Source: Bolinopsis microptera
Taxonomy: Eukaryota > Ctenophora > Tentaculata > Lobata > Bolinopsidae
Reading direction: 5' to 3'
Assembly: GCF_026151205.1 (NCBI RefSeq)
Contig: NC_087076.1
Location: forward strand, 9,834,902-9,898,901
Length of the DNA: 64,000 bases
Of the stretch, positions 12,514-23,511 are shown piece by piece. The position numbers and the translations under genes were made by a program. Under the pieces are notes generated by a model that worked only from the letters and a program-made list of their open reading frames with translations, did not search any database and was not told the DNA's origin. Numbering within the stretch: position 1 is the first letter of the stretch; every line of letters begins with the position of its first letter.

Positions 12514-12781
12514 TCAATTTAACAGACCTTTATCTTTTACGAAGAACGGTATGTTTCTGTAATCTTCAGGTAGGTCCTCCCATTTCATTAAACCATCATC
12601 GATAGCTTGAAAAATATGTCTGCAGGGGATGTGAGTCCTGCTGAAGTTTCTGCAGGTGCAAGTTGGTCCTCTGATGTTCAGTTGGTGGGGCTCAGACTGG
12701 TGAGAGGATTACACATGGAATACTCCATCAACGACCTTGCACACTTTGCTTGACCGTTTACCTTCTAAAATTACTGGCTGT
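12514..12781 (-). pseudogene. SWIM zinc-finger fragment (MULE- or ZSWIM-like)
   Basis: The minus strand reads CTCRNFSRTHIPCRHIFQAI followed by a KWEDLPEDYR segment. CxC...CRH is the SWIM zinc-binding signature (CxCx(n)CxH) found in Mutator-like transposases and ZSWIM proteins. Upstream in the same frame are VCKVVDGVFHV and then an in-frame TAA about ten codons before the finger, so the frame is broken. The AAG/GTCTGT junction just before the terminal stop could serve as a splice donor. A MULE transposase fragment also lies at 23286-23508. I consider this a decayed MULE-type gene; a host ZSWIM gene with a sequencing error is the alternative. Confidence 0.6.
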
Positions 12782-13019
12782 TATTCAAAAAATCAAACCA
12801 AGAGAGAACACATAATATTTTGTCGCTTTATAATTCAAATTATTACTACAAAAAAATACTCGATTCTCCAGAAATTTGCCTTGCACATATAATGTAGTAA
12901 GGAGAATAACTACTGAGCTAAATATAGAGTAACAAGACAGAGAGTACTTACTGTTCTCAGGAGAAGGAAACCCTTGGTCTACTGTTTTGAAGAGAACTAG
13001 AGCGTTACTACTTGTCACT

Positions 13020-14075
13020 TGTCAGAGAGTTGATACTGAGTGGGAGAATAACTGCTGAGAGAAATGTAGAGTAACACTGATGAAGACAGAGAGTTAATAC
13101 TGAGTGGGAGAATAACTACTGAGAGAAATGTAGAGTTACACTGATGAAGACAGAGAGTTGATACTGAGTCGGAGAATAATTACTGAGGGAAATGTCTAGA
13201 GTAACACTGATGAAGACAGAGAGTTACCACTAAATGAGAGAGTAACTACTGAGGGAAATGTAGATTAACACTGATGAAGGCAGAGAGTTAATACTGAGTG
13301 GGAGAATAACTACTGAAGGAATGTCTAGAGTAACACTGATGAAGATATAGAGTTAACACTGAGTGGAAAAGTAACTACTGAGGGAAATATAGAGTAACAC
13401 TGACGAAGACAGAGAGTTAATACTTTAATACTGTGTGGGAGAATAACTTCTGAAGGAAATGTCTAGAGTAATACTGATGAAGATAGAGAGTTAACACTGA
13501 TTGGGAGAATAACTACTGAGGGAAATATAGAGTAACACTGACGAAGGCAGAGAGTTAATACTGAGTGGAAGAATAACTGCTGAGAGAAATGTAGAGTAAC
13601 ACTGATGAAGACAGAGAGTTAATACTGAGTGGGAGAATAACTACTGAGAGAAATGTAGAGTTACACTGATGAAGACAGAGAGTTGATACTGAGTGGGAGA
13701 ATAATTACTGAGGGAAATGTCTAGAGTAACATTGATGAAGACAGAGATTTAACACTGAGTGGGAGAATACCTACTGAGGGAAATGTAGAATAACACTGAT
13801 GAAGACAGAGAGTTGATACTGAGCGGAAGAATAACTACTGAGCGAAATGTAGAGTAACACTGACGAAGACAGAGAGTTAATACTGAGTGGGAGAATAACT
13901 ACTGAGAGAAATGTAGAGTTACACTGATGAAGACAGAGAGTTGATACTGAGTGGGAGAATAACTACTGAGAGAAATGTAGAGTTACACTGATGAAGACAG
14001 AGAGTTAATACTGAGTGGGAGAGTAATTACTGAGAGAAATGTAGAGTAACACTGATGAAGACAGAGAGTGAACAA
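13020..14075. repeat. 64-bp minisatellite
   Basis: About 16 copies of a 64-base unit (GAGAGTTGATACTGAGTGGG, AGAATAACTACTGAGAGAAA, TGTAGAGTAACACTGATGAA, GACA). Copies differ by substitutions and by an AGAGTAAC/CTAGAGTAAC length variant; one copy has a duplicated TTAATACT. No conserved reading frame. Confidence 0.95.
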
Positions 14076-14124
14076 TGAGTAGGGGGACATAAAATATGAA
14101 GTGCATGATTGTTGAATTACTCAC

Positions 14125-14225
14125 ACTGTAAGTTTGATGTTATTCGATGAACCAACAAATCTCACATAGGCACGCCTGGCACAGAATTTAGTGATCGTTT
14201 CATCGTTTGCAACACCAATAAAAAC
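14125..14225 (-). other. Candidate exon, unrecognised
   Basis: On the minus strand a TTTTTCAG acceptor precedes an open stretch reading VFIGVANDETITKFCARRAY and then VRFVGSSNNIKL, and a GTGAGT donor follows. Splice signals at both ends plus an open, non-repetitive frame make a real exon plausible. It lies about 1.3 kb upstream of the SWIM fragment on the same strand, so both could belong to one gene. No family recognised. Confidence 0.35.
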
Positions 14226-14454
14226 CTGAAAAATGGAAGTAATGATGTATTATATAATTATGTAGGGGACAAGGTTACAACGAAACAGAACATGTTACAA
14301 TCATCAAAAAGCGAGGATTTTATATCAAGATTAATATACAATGTAATATATTATATTTCATGTAATATATTAATATTATTATATAAAGGATCATAGCAAG
14401 TATGTTGAACCTGATCATAACAATTTGAGGTTTCAATACTTACGTCTTACATAC

Positions 14455-14682
14455 CTAAAGCCAGTCAATATCTGTTTCAATGTTTCTATCATGGCAGTCC
14501 AGAGTAACTATAGCTGTATTCTCTTGCATGTTTATTATCAGTTTCGCATCAATGAGGCAGAAGGAAGTCACTGACGAAACGTATGCATTCAGCATTGCAC
14601 AACTTGCAATGCACCTATTATGTTGGTAACCGTTGATGCTGTCTGTCACAGCAGATGAAAAAGCACTCGAAACAACGACCAT
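14455..14682 (-). other. Candidate coding segment, unrecognised
   Basis: An open minus-strand frame beginning MVVVSSAFSSAVTDSINGYQ, ending in TGGCTTTAG directly before GTATGT. It is non-repetitive, with balanced composition. The stop overlaps a donor-like TTTAG/GTATGT, so it may be an internal exon rather than a complete small gene. Strand and position fit the candidate exon at 14125-14225. I recognise no domain. Confidence 0.3.
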
Positions 14683-14689
14683 GTAGCTC

Positions 14690-15218
14690 TTTCAAATTCA
14701 AGCTGTATAACTATAGTCTATAATGCATATTATAATATGATCTAATGATGCAGGCGAAGCTAGGTCAGGAACGCAGCAATGTGAACCGACGAAACCGGAA
14801 ACAGGTAACCAAAGATCTCTGAATTCTCTGGTCCATTATTCAGTTCTGATGTTTCACACACATACCTAAAATGAAGTAAATGTTATGAACAGTTATTTTT
14901 AAAAGAATACTAACTTGTATTATTTTTCTTCCCAATATAATGATATACCAGTAGTTTGGCAGTCCAATATATTTTCTTATATAAGATAACTGTATCGAGT
15001 GTACTTCTATATTATATAACAAGAATCAGCTCTACAAAAGAGAATTGGAGTTGCTAAAAATAGCAAAAAAAAACAAATACATCTAAGTTGAGGTCAAACA
15101 CAATGAAAAGTTTTCCAATGTGAAATTAATAGAAACATTTCCAACGGGAGTTTTTTAGAGGGTGAGACCTTTTTTAAATAATTTCAATGTCTAAAACAGA
15201 ATTGCATATACTGCATAG
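14690..15218. other. Non-genic
   Basis: AT-rich sequence with no exon-like segment or repeat that I can name. Confidence 0.5.
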
Positions 15219-16030
15219 GCTCAATAAAATGTGACCTCCAGATCAGTAAAATTAGGGGCTCTGGGAGAGCTGCATAGAGTCCACTAGTATTTAATATTAG
15301 CCTGTACTGGCTCGATAAAATGTGACCTCCAGATCAGTAAAATTAGGGGCGCTGGGAGACCTGCATAGAGTCCACTAGTATTTAATGTTAGCCTGTACTG
15401 GCTCAATAAAATGTGACCTCCAGATCAGTAAAATTAGGGGCTCTGGGAGAGCTGCATAGAGTCCACTAGTATTTAATATTAGCCTGTACTGGCTCAATAA
15501 AATGTGACCTCCAGATCAGTAAAATTAGGGGCTCTGGGAGAGCTGCATAGAGTCCACTAGTATTTAATATTAGCCTGTACTGGCTCAATAAAATGTGACC
15601 TCCAGATCAGTAAAATTAGGGGCGCTGGGAGACCTGCATAGAGTCCACTAGTATTTAATGTTAGCCTGTACTGGCTCGATAAAATGTGACCTCCAGATCA
15701 GTAAAATTAGGGGCGCTGGGAGACCTGCATAGAGTCCACTAGTATTTAATATTAGCCTGTACTGGCTCAATAAAATGTGACCTCCAGATCAGTAAAATTA
15801 GGGGCGCTGGGAGACCTGCATAGAGTCCACTAGTATTTAATATTAGCCTGTACTGGCTCAATAAAATGTGACCTCCAGATCAGTAAAATTAGGGGCGCTG
15901 GGAGACCTGCATAGAGTCCACTAGTATTTAATATTAGCCTGTACTGGCTCAATAAAATGTGACCTCCAGATCAGTAAAATTAGGGGCTCTGGGAGAGCTG
16001 CATAGAGTCCACTAGTATTTAATATTAGCC
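15219..16030. repeat. 91-bp satellite-like array
   Basis: Nine copies of a 91-base unit (GCTCAATAAAATGTGACCTC, CAGATCAGTAAAATTAGGGG, CTCTGGGAGAGCTGCATAGA, GTCCACTAGTATTTAATATT, AGCCTGTACTG). Copies are nearly identical and fall into two subtypes: CTCTGGGAGAGCTG and CGCTGGGAGACCTG. Subtypes occur in runs, which indicates recent amplification or gene conversion. Each unit carries AATAAA, a polyadenylation-like signal, on the plus strand. Confidence 0.97.
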
Positions 16031-16049
16031 GACGCGCGTTATCTGTAAT

Positions 16050-16290
16050 CTTTACCTAACCATTTGCTTTTGCGCCACGGCGGGTGCGCTTTTTTCACAA
16101 GGGACGGTGGTCGCGCGCTACTGTGTACTGCAAGCGCAATTGACGGATGTTACTCGTCTAAATTTCTTCGAAGTAGCGCGCGCTGCGTTCTTCTCGAAGC
16201 AAGTGCTACGAAGTAGCGCGCGCCGGGCCAGACCATTAACAATGGTCAACAAGCGCAAAGGCTCTGGATAGAGCAATCTTGACATAAAGA
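16050..16290. mobile_element. GC-rich dispersed repeats, including a family B copy
   Basis: 16141-16248 is a family B copy (TGACGGATGTTACTCGTCTA to CCATTAACAATGGTCA). It is flanked by GCGCGCTACTG..CAAGCGCAA and GGCTCTGGATAGAGCAATC, words that recur at about 17203-17225, 39553-39590 and 41700-41745. The recurring blocks define a composite element of roughly 200 bases without coding capacity. Confidence 0.7.
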
Positions 16291-16300
16291 TTAGGCGGAA

Positions 16301-16729
16301 TTTGTCATACGTTGTATGACCCGCCGCGCACGAGTGCGCGGCTCCCCCTGTATCGTAGAAACTCTACTATAGTGAAGCGACAGTGGGGTCACCACGTGAT
16401 ACAACGCGGAATGACAGCAGACAGGCGAAATTCTTCGGATGTCCGAGGATTTTGACGCTTCGCGCAAACTATCATTTTTACTTCTCATGCTCTTATTTAT
16501 TCGCTTGCCTAAATATTTCTCGTGACTTCAGACTTTGGTTTTTCAGCCGTAGAAAACGGTTTTACATAATGCGCATAAATCCTTATCCCAACCCCAACCC
16601 CGAAGCTATCCTTATATCACGTCGTGACCCCCATTGCATTGTCGTTTCACTTAGTGTCGCGTTTCTACGATACAGGGGGCCACGTGCACTCGTGACTCGT
16701 GCGCGGCGGGTCATACAACGTATGACAAA
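16301..16729. mobile_element. 429-bp foldback element (family A)
   Basis: The ends are inverted repeats of about 110 bases, beginning TTTGTCATACGTTGTATGAC at the left and ending GTCATACAACGTATGACAAA at the right. Further in, both arms carry CCCCCTGTATCGTAGAAAC, the CCGCGCACNNGTGCGCGG palindrome and GTGAAGCGACA. Single-ended copies lie at 23157-23214, 39145-39266 and 40727-40847. The centre is AT-rich with CCCAACCCCAACCCCG. Non-autonomous MITE-type repeat. Confidence 0.85.
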
Positions 16730-17887
16730 GCTATCCATCATCCATAACCCTTACCACAACCCTAACCCGAGCCCTAAACAATCGAATTTTTGTTTTAATA
16801 GCCTCTCAGTGTCACGTGACCAAAACAGTTTTTTTGCCCATAACTCTCCAAGGAAGCATTTTTACTTTACGTCATAGGGTGTGATTCGGAATCAGCGTCC
16901 AAAAATACACCGATTTCGGATTTAGAGGGCCTTTTCACAAGAATTTCAATTACAGTTCTTCTTGTCCCAATATGCAAATTGCAATATAACGTTCTTCACG
17001 TTGTGAGCCATGAGCGGTGGCAGGAGGGTGGAAGTGGTATCAAAATCAGAAGCTAGAATTTTCCATACTGAATATTCTAGAATCAAGATAATTTAATTTT
17101 TAAAATCAACGCAACGCTTATTATAATACAACTAGAATTTGAGGTTATTATCTCCAGAAACAGCAGCAGTAGGAATAGAAACAGCAGCAATATTAGCATT
17201 GCTCTATCCAGAGCCCTCTCGCTTGCAGTACGCGTAGACTCATGGCTAGGTGAAGTATTAGCATAATGATAAACATTAGCATTGGCATCAGTATTACTAT
17301 TAGCAGCAGCAAAAGCAGTGCCAGTAGCAGCAGTAACAGACACAGCATCTGCATCAGTATCAGCATTGCCCACACCCGGCATAAACCAACTCTGGCGAAT
17401 ACTTTTGATTCTATCAAATTGTAACACTTATAAGTTTTGTTAACATTAATAAATATTTTCAAATCTGAAATCATTTTTGAGTTGAGACAACGTTTCATTT
17501 GTTGAGTAAAATTTCTCTTGCAAAAGAAAAGCCTAAGTCTCATACTATGTACATATTACATGCATAAGAAATGTACTGTAGCTCTTACATGACACTGACA
17601 GGGGTGTATAATCATTCCTAGAGTCCTGAGCTCTCAGGAGTCAGGACTCAGATCTCTGAAGTTGAGAGAAATAAAAAAGCTGATTTCATTATCAAACTAT
17701 AAATAGTAAAGACTGAAGACAGTAAGTGAAAAGTTTATTTACCCTAAGACCAACAAAACTCCAGAATGATTTCCCATCCCGACATTTTCACGTTTAAAAT
17801 GGTCTGATTAAATTATTTCAAAGAACAGCTTATACTAGACATAGCTTATTCGTACATTTTCAATAGTCTATAAATATATACATATAT
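16730..17887. other. Non-genic, with a GCA-rich degenerate repeat at 17160-17365
   Basis: No gene recognised. 17160-17365 is a degenerate AGCAGCAGTA/TTAGCATTGGCA repeat that leaves Ala/Asn/Asp- or Leu-rich minus-strand frames open; these are rejected. 17203-17257 contains a piece of the CTCTATCCAGAGCCC dispersed repeat. The last 150 bases are probably the 3' flank of the FMN reductase gene. Confidence 0.5.
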
Positions 17888-20367
17888 TTATATATCATAG
17901 TTGGGCGCACCAATTGGAACAGGCCTGATTTGTTTGTAGCTTTTCATAGCCTCAGCGTACCACTTCAACTCCTTAGCTTGCTTGACCATGTTGGCCTTCA
18001 CTCTGTCGTTTGTTAAGTTGCCTTCTTCATCAAACATTGAGCCTACCGACATGACGGTACACGCCGCTGGTACCGGTACCATTCCCAGTTCTGTCACATG
18101 AGCTTTCAGGTTTATTTGAATCCGGCATCCTCCAAAAGGACCCACACTGTACGTTAACAGAGCTGAGGAAAATTTGACTGAAGATGCTATTAGTTATTTA
18201 TAAAATATATAGGAAAGATTATATGCTAGATATATTTTAATTTAACACCTGATTTTGCTTCATCAGGGGTCAATTGGGTACCATTACAGTGATGACTGAT
18301 GACTTACCAACAGGTCTGTCCTTGTAAGCAGCAGGCGGGTATGGTCGAGCATGTTAGTGAGGGCGGGGGGCAGGGCTGAGTTGTACTCAGCGGAACAAAT
18401 TATAAAACTGTCAGCTTCCTCCAGCTCTTTCTTCTTGTCGTGCATCCATTGTGGAAACCCGGACTGCGGATAAAATAATAAATCTTATAACTCGCATTTA
18501 AGATATTAAGATTAATTTCTAGTAGCTAGATGCAAAACTCCGAACTTATCATTTTAGTTGATAATGGTTGATGGTGTATTATTAATAAATCGAATACATC
18601 TAAATCATGACTAAAGCCCTGAAGGAAATTTGTCGTACGGTATCTGGAACAAGGTGTAAAGCTTGTTCTAGGATTGTGTAGGGACTATCTTTGGGGTCCC
18701 ACTGCACAGGGACACTTCAAGACCTTCCTCCTCCAGAATCTCCTTCATTGCTTTTCCTACCCTGTAGGGTTTTAATGTGGAACAGATATTATTTATTTCC
18801 ACTATATAATCTGTAAGTGTAACTATAGGGGGGGGGGCCAATGGCATAAAATGGCATAAAATGGCATAAAATGGCATAAAATGGAGACTTTTTCTATGGA
18901 GAAAATGGAAAAACCCATGAGTAATTCTCCATTTTCTCCATTTTATGCCATCAATTTTGACTTCGAAATTTCATCTTTAACACCATTTAAAACCTAATTT
19001 GGACATCCTAACATGTTTATTTACGCTTACTAGGGGCGTAACAAGCTTATGAAAGCTCATAGAAGGCTACTAGATGCTTATACTAGGTTAGTAGAGGCAC
19101 ACTTCAGGCAAACTCATAATTACCCAAGCCTAGTGTAAAGTTATTTCTACAGGCTACAGCAGGAGTGAGTAATAGGGGAGAGTAATAGGCACTGAGAAGT
19201 GAGACCTACATCCTCGACAGTCGAAACAAGCTCGCACTGCAAAGGGGAGGCCTGCCTTCCGAGATCGCATTACCAGGGGGAAGCCACGAGTCCAAATTTG
19301 TGTATCGAGGGGTAGGTGCAGACTTCGATAAACCGAAAAACCAAAAAAATATTTTTGAAGAGGACGTAGCATGAAACGTGGAGAAAAGTGGTTTTTAGAA
19401 AAACTTTGAAAAATTTTGACTTAGAAAATTTTCGGCCCGAGTCATTCTCGATACGTACCTCTCGTATCGAGAGCTCCCGATTCCGAGCTCGTGTTGCAAA
19501 GGGGAGGCCTGCCTTCCGAGATCGCATTACCAGGGGAAAGCCTCGAGTCCAAAATTTTGTACCGAGGGGTAATTTCTAAGTCAAATTTTTTCAAAGTTTT
19601 TCTGAAAAACACTTTTCCCTACGTTTCATGCTACCTTGTTCATTTTAAGCCGAAAATATTTTTTCGGTCAAAACTTTTCAAATTTTTTCTAAAAAAAACC
19701 GCTTTTCTCCACGTTTCATGCTACTCTGTTCATTATTTGCCGAAAATATTTTTTCGGTTTTTCGAAGTCCACACCTTCCCCTCGATACACAATTTTGGAC
19801 TCGAGGTAATGCGATCTCGGAAGGCAGGCCTCCCAGCTTTGCAACACGAGCTCGGAATCGGGAGCTCTCGATACGGGAGGTACGTATCGAAAATGACTCG
19901 GACCGAACATTTTCTAAGTCAACATTTTTCAAAGTTTTTCTGAAAACCACTTTTCTCCATGTTTCATGATACTCTGTTCATTATTGGCCGAAAATATCTT
20001 TTTTAAAATAATTTTTCTCGAAATTCTAAATTTTTCAGGTCACAGGTTTTCAATGGCATAAAATGGCATAAAATGGCATAAAATGGAGACTATTTCTATG
20101 GAGAAAATGGAAAAACCTATGAGTAATTCTCTACTTTCTCCATTTATGCCATTTGCCCCCCCCCCCCCCCCCCCCCTAACTATAATATTAATAGTATTAG
20201 TATAAGTAATAACTCGATCCTGTCACAACAACACACTAGGTACGATCTCACAATGGTAAATTGTTATCCCTCAATCATTACCTGTCGCCCCATGATCCCT
20301 CACCCATGAAACTAGCACCTTTCCTACAGGATGAGAGGAACAGAATCGTCTTTAGCTTATCAGCCAT
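17888..20367 (-). pseudogene. NADPH-dependent FMN reductase, 4 exons with two one-base frameshifts
   Basis: Flavodoxin-fold NADPH-dependent FMN reductase family, which reduces FMN or quinone-like substrates, normally in the cytosol. Exons on the minus strand: 20282-20367 (MADKLKTILFLSSCRKGASF, the N-terminal strand and phosphate loop), 18639-18761 (VGKAMKEILEEEGLEVSL, then DPKDSPYTILEQALHL), 18308-18463 (ADSFIICSAEYNSALPPALT, the FMN-contacting YN..PP motif, then LDH) and 17888-18162 (LTYSVGPFGGCRIQINLKAH to the stop). Total length of about 210 residues is normal for the family. All junctions are GT-AG, but exon 2 (near 18700) and exon 3 (near 18345) each need one extra base to keep both the family match and the splice phase. 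Either a young pseudogene or two assembly deletions. Intron 1 carries a transposon. Confidence 0.8.
18828..20177. mobile_element. 1.35-kb hAT-like non-autonomous element in intron 1 of the FMN reductase gene
   Basis: Flanked by an exact 8-base duplication TAACTATA (18820-18827 and 20178-20185), the target size of hAT (and P) transposons. It starts with a G run and ends with a C run. Next to these are inverted ATGGCATAAAATGG repeats, themselves tandem three to four times at each side and followed by GGAGAAAATGGAAAAAC hairpins. The interior holds three copies of GAGGCCTGCCTTCCGAGATC (19246, 19504, and inverted near 19805) and repeated TTTTTCAAAGTTTTTCTGAA blocks in both orientations. No transposase frame is visible. 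Confidence 0.85.
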
Positions 20368-20720
20368 CTCTTATCTGTGTATTAGAAAAGAGTTAACGAA
20401 CAGAATTGCCGACATTCAATAAATTGTTGCAAAATTTTGAAGCAGTACAGAGTTCATAATGTTTTGTAACTATACGCAAATAAATATGAAAAGTACGTAC
20501 CAAACTGCTGGAAATACCGATAACCACCCGTATGAAACAACTCTGTTGTTGTGTAGCAAAGATCACTGAGCTGCCATTAGCCGATCCATATCACGTGCAC
20601 ACATCAAGGACTACTGATTAGATACCAGATACTGAGCAGTGGCCAGTGAGTGATGTATCTGGTATTGGTAACCCGGAAGATGCACATCCGCTGTAAGTGT
20701 AAACACTGTGTCTTTAATAT
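20368..20720. other. 5' flank of the FMN reductase gene
   Basis: Presumed promoter region of the minus-strand gene. One TCACGTGC site lies near 20591 and a GATACCAGATAC..GTATCTGGTATTGG imperfect palindrome at about 20616-20667. No core promoter could be chosen. Confidence 0.4.
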
Positions 20721-20724
20721 ATAA

Positions 20725-22642
20725 GGACACGTTCATTTGAGTTTGAGGATATTGGTAAATATAAGTGACCCTATTAAAAGGCACAGTGTAGTTGACTTTG
20801 TCACACTATGAAATTACACAAACCCTGGATGGTTAGGATAATCGTCTCATCCTCTAGGCTAACTTTGTCACATAACGATATCTTAATCAGGTGATAAGAT
20901 ATCGCTCAAATACGGCCGGCACGGAAATGGTTACATTGTCACACTATAAACATGTGACAGAGTAAATATGGACCCCTTGCTGCCGTTTTCGACCAAAATT
21001 TTGAGTGTCCAGTTGATTGGATGTGTACATATGACCATTACCTACATATTTGACGACTTTTTTCGTTAGATGGTGCACTCAGGTTTACTCTGTCACACAT
21101 TTAAGAAAATATGTGAACAATGTTTAGGGAACCCTGATAAGCAATGCTGAGTAGTGTAGGTTTAGTTAATGGTCTGGAAGTGCTAGGAATTGTTATTATA
21201 TCATATAGTCGCAAGGAATTAAAACACAGAAGGCACAGACAAGTTTACTTTGTCACATAATCTTGATGATATCTGAACATGTGTGAAATTGAACAAATAA
21301 TGATATACCAGCTTAAACCCTTTGTATTACGTACTATGGATCAAACAACACTGCTAGTACCATGCACCAGTCACATAAATCATTAACGTGTGGTAATATG
21401 TTAACAGTGTCACAATTAAACTACCACAACATGGTCAAAAATAGGGTAATTTCGTCACAAAAAAATTATTATAACTCTGTCAGCTCCTTGCTGGCAAAAT
21501 AACTAGTTAGTTTATCGACATTTTTTTGATGATAAAATTACATAGTATTCTAATAGAGGTATAGATCTTCAAAATAGGGGCAAGACATGTTTACTTTGTC
21601 ACATCAGTTATTATTACAGTTAGGTAATCGTCATCACATTAACATATATTTTTTTGTAGTTTGGATTGATTTATTTAGGTAATAAGCAGGTGATAAGGCA
21701 GCCTATGCTAATTTTTACACACTATCTTGAAATTTTTGGGGCAGGAAAAGTTAATTTTGTCACATTTTTAGTGACTTTGACAAATTTAACCTAAAATTGT
21801 TAAACTTGAGCTCTGATGTTCTGGACAATATTCTACCAATTTTTTCTGAAAGAATGTTAAATTCTAATAGAGTTATAGAATATATAGATCTTCAAAATAG
21901 GGGCAAGACATGTTTACTTTGTCACATCAGTTATTATAAGAGTTATTACTTATTATAAGAGACTATTTCATTATATAATCATTGTTACGATTTCGTATAA
22001 TTTTTTGTGACAATGTAAACATCAACTGATCTTAACTTGCATCAACTACATTGTCATCATGTAAAGTTTTCCCGCCTTTCAAACCAAAATCAGATATAAA
22101 TAATTCGCCCAAAATTTTAAATTCCATATATTGTGACAGAATTAACCTCATTGTGCCTGTATTAGCTTACTATTCAAAGCAACATATTTTAGGGCTATGA
22201 TTGGTACTCCGTACTTGGTAGATCAACCATCAAATAATGAGTAAAAAGGGTTTTGAGGACACCTCACAGTAGAATAGAGGTATGGTATTCTGAGTGTGAC
22301 AAAGTTACCTAAATATTGCCTTGTAACCGTTCGATCCGTGCCCTTTAACCAATGTTGTATCATAATTGTTAGATTGACCTAATCTACTATGTTTCAGACC
22401 AAGGAATGATAATTAGACAACTGCAGTTAAATAAGTCACACAAAATGTGACATTTGAACCATTATAGTGCCTAACAACAATAGATTTTCTTTCTGAGCAG
22501 TGCATATGGGAGTATGGGTTACGCGGCTAATGTTCAGAACTTCTGAACGTGCTAGGTTAATAGATGTCAAAATTAAGCCACTATCGTCAAAAACGCTATT
22601 ATTTTTGTTTACCAATATCCTCAAACTCAAATGAACGTGTCC
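20725..22642. mobile_element. 1.9-kb TIR element with a TTTGTCACA-rich interior
   Basis: Perfect 35-base terminal inverted repeats (20725-20759 and 22608-22642; outer end GGACACGTTCATTTGAGTTT) flanked by ATAA on both sides, a likely 4-base target duplication. The interior has no credible ORF but carries at least ten TTTGTCACA-type words on the plus strand between 20797 and 21912, then reversed TGTGACA words near 22010, 22130 and 22300. A 30-base stretch containing CAAGACATGTTTACTTTGTC is repeated at about 21580 and 21901. Superfamily not assigned. Confidence 0.9.
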
Positions 22643-22871
22643 ATAAACATTTATATAAAATATGGTAATCGTACTGTAGTGCGACACGTACTCTAGTGCG
22701 ACACGTACTCTAGTGCGAAGCCAGACAAAAATACCCTCTATCGCACTACAGTGCGTGTCGCACTACGATCCAGGTTGAGGTAGCGTACTTTAGTGCGACA
22801 AAATATCCTGACTTATTTCCAAGTTCAGGTCACATCCTATCCTTTTTATGGATTTGTCGGGTCGGTTCACG

Positions 22872-23142
22872 TCACTTATTTTGAAGTGATCTTGCGAATA
22901 CGATTCGTCGGTTTACATCGATCACGTGTTTCGAAGTGATCCACTGATCATAATTCCTTCGGGTCAGTTCAAGCCACGTATGCAGTGTGTGATCCACCGG
23001 GTAACTCGTAAGCAGCATATGATCCTCTTTCCTATTACACGCATCGTATATCTCCGATTGGGATAACAAGTTCATATGCTCGAACAACATCAAAATGTCT
23101 TCTTCAATCATCTTCATTTCTGGACGCACTACTGGTTCAAGA
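22872..23142 (-). other. Open segment inside the MULE, unrecognised
   Basis: The minus strand is open for about 90 codons, from KFLEPVVRPEMKMIEEDILM through DACNRKEDHMLLTSYPVDHT to RRIVFARSLQNK, with balanced composition and no repetition. The upstream edge abuts the family A repeat. It could be a captured host exon or a second element protein; nothing in it lets me choose. Confidence 0.35.
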
Positions 23143-23212
23143 AACTTGATCGTCCTGACGATACAGGGGGAGCCGCGCACTTCGTGCACGGCGGGTCATA
23201 CAACGTATGACA

Positions 23213-23511
23213 AATCCACGACGGATACCGATACTGCCTGGATAAGAAGCGCGACGACAAGACCTATACTGGCGATGCACTGAATTCCCCTTGCATTCGG
23301 CTTACTCCCCGGAAAGACACTGGCTCATTATGAAGCCCTTTTGGATGAGCTCCTTGCATTTGTAGTCGACCCTCAATCTGTCATGAGTGACTGCGAGAGA
23401 GCCCTGATAAACGCTGTGGAGACAACCTGGCCCACTACCACCAAGAGAGGATGCTTCTTCCACCACAAGCAAGCATTTTGGAGGAAGATGCAGCAATGCA
23501 TGACATAGTCC
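23213..23511 (+). pseudogene. MULE transposase fragment
   Basis: 23286-23508 reads LAFGLLPGKTLAHYEALLDE, then FVVDPQSVMSDCERALINAV and KRGCFFHHKQAFWRKMQQ before a TAG. This is the central DDE block of Mutator-like transposases: the conserved acidic residue lies in SDCERA, followed by the GCFFH motif. Upstream, in another frame, 23213-23260 reads HDGYRYCLDKKRDDKTY, reminiscent of a FLYWCH-type finger. N- and C-terminal parts and frame continuity are missing, so it is a relic. A SWIM finger, often C-terminal in this class, is found separately at 12514-12781. Confidence 0.85.

Noticed and set aside
5176-16030. CRISPR-like direct repeats
   Set aside because: The 49-, 64- and 91-bp arrays are contiguous tandem repeats without unique spacers, and the genome is eukaryotic.
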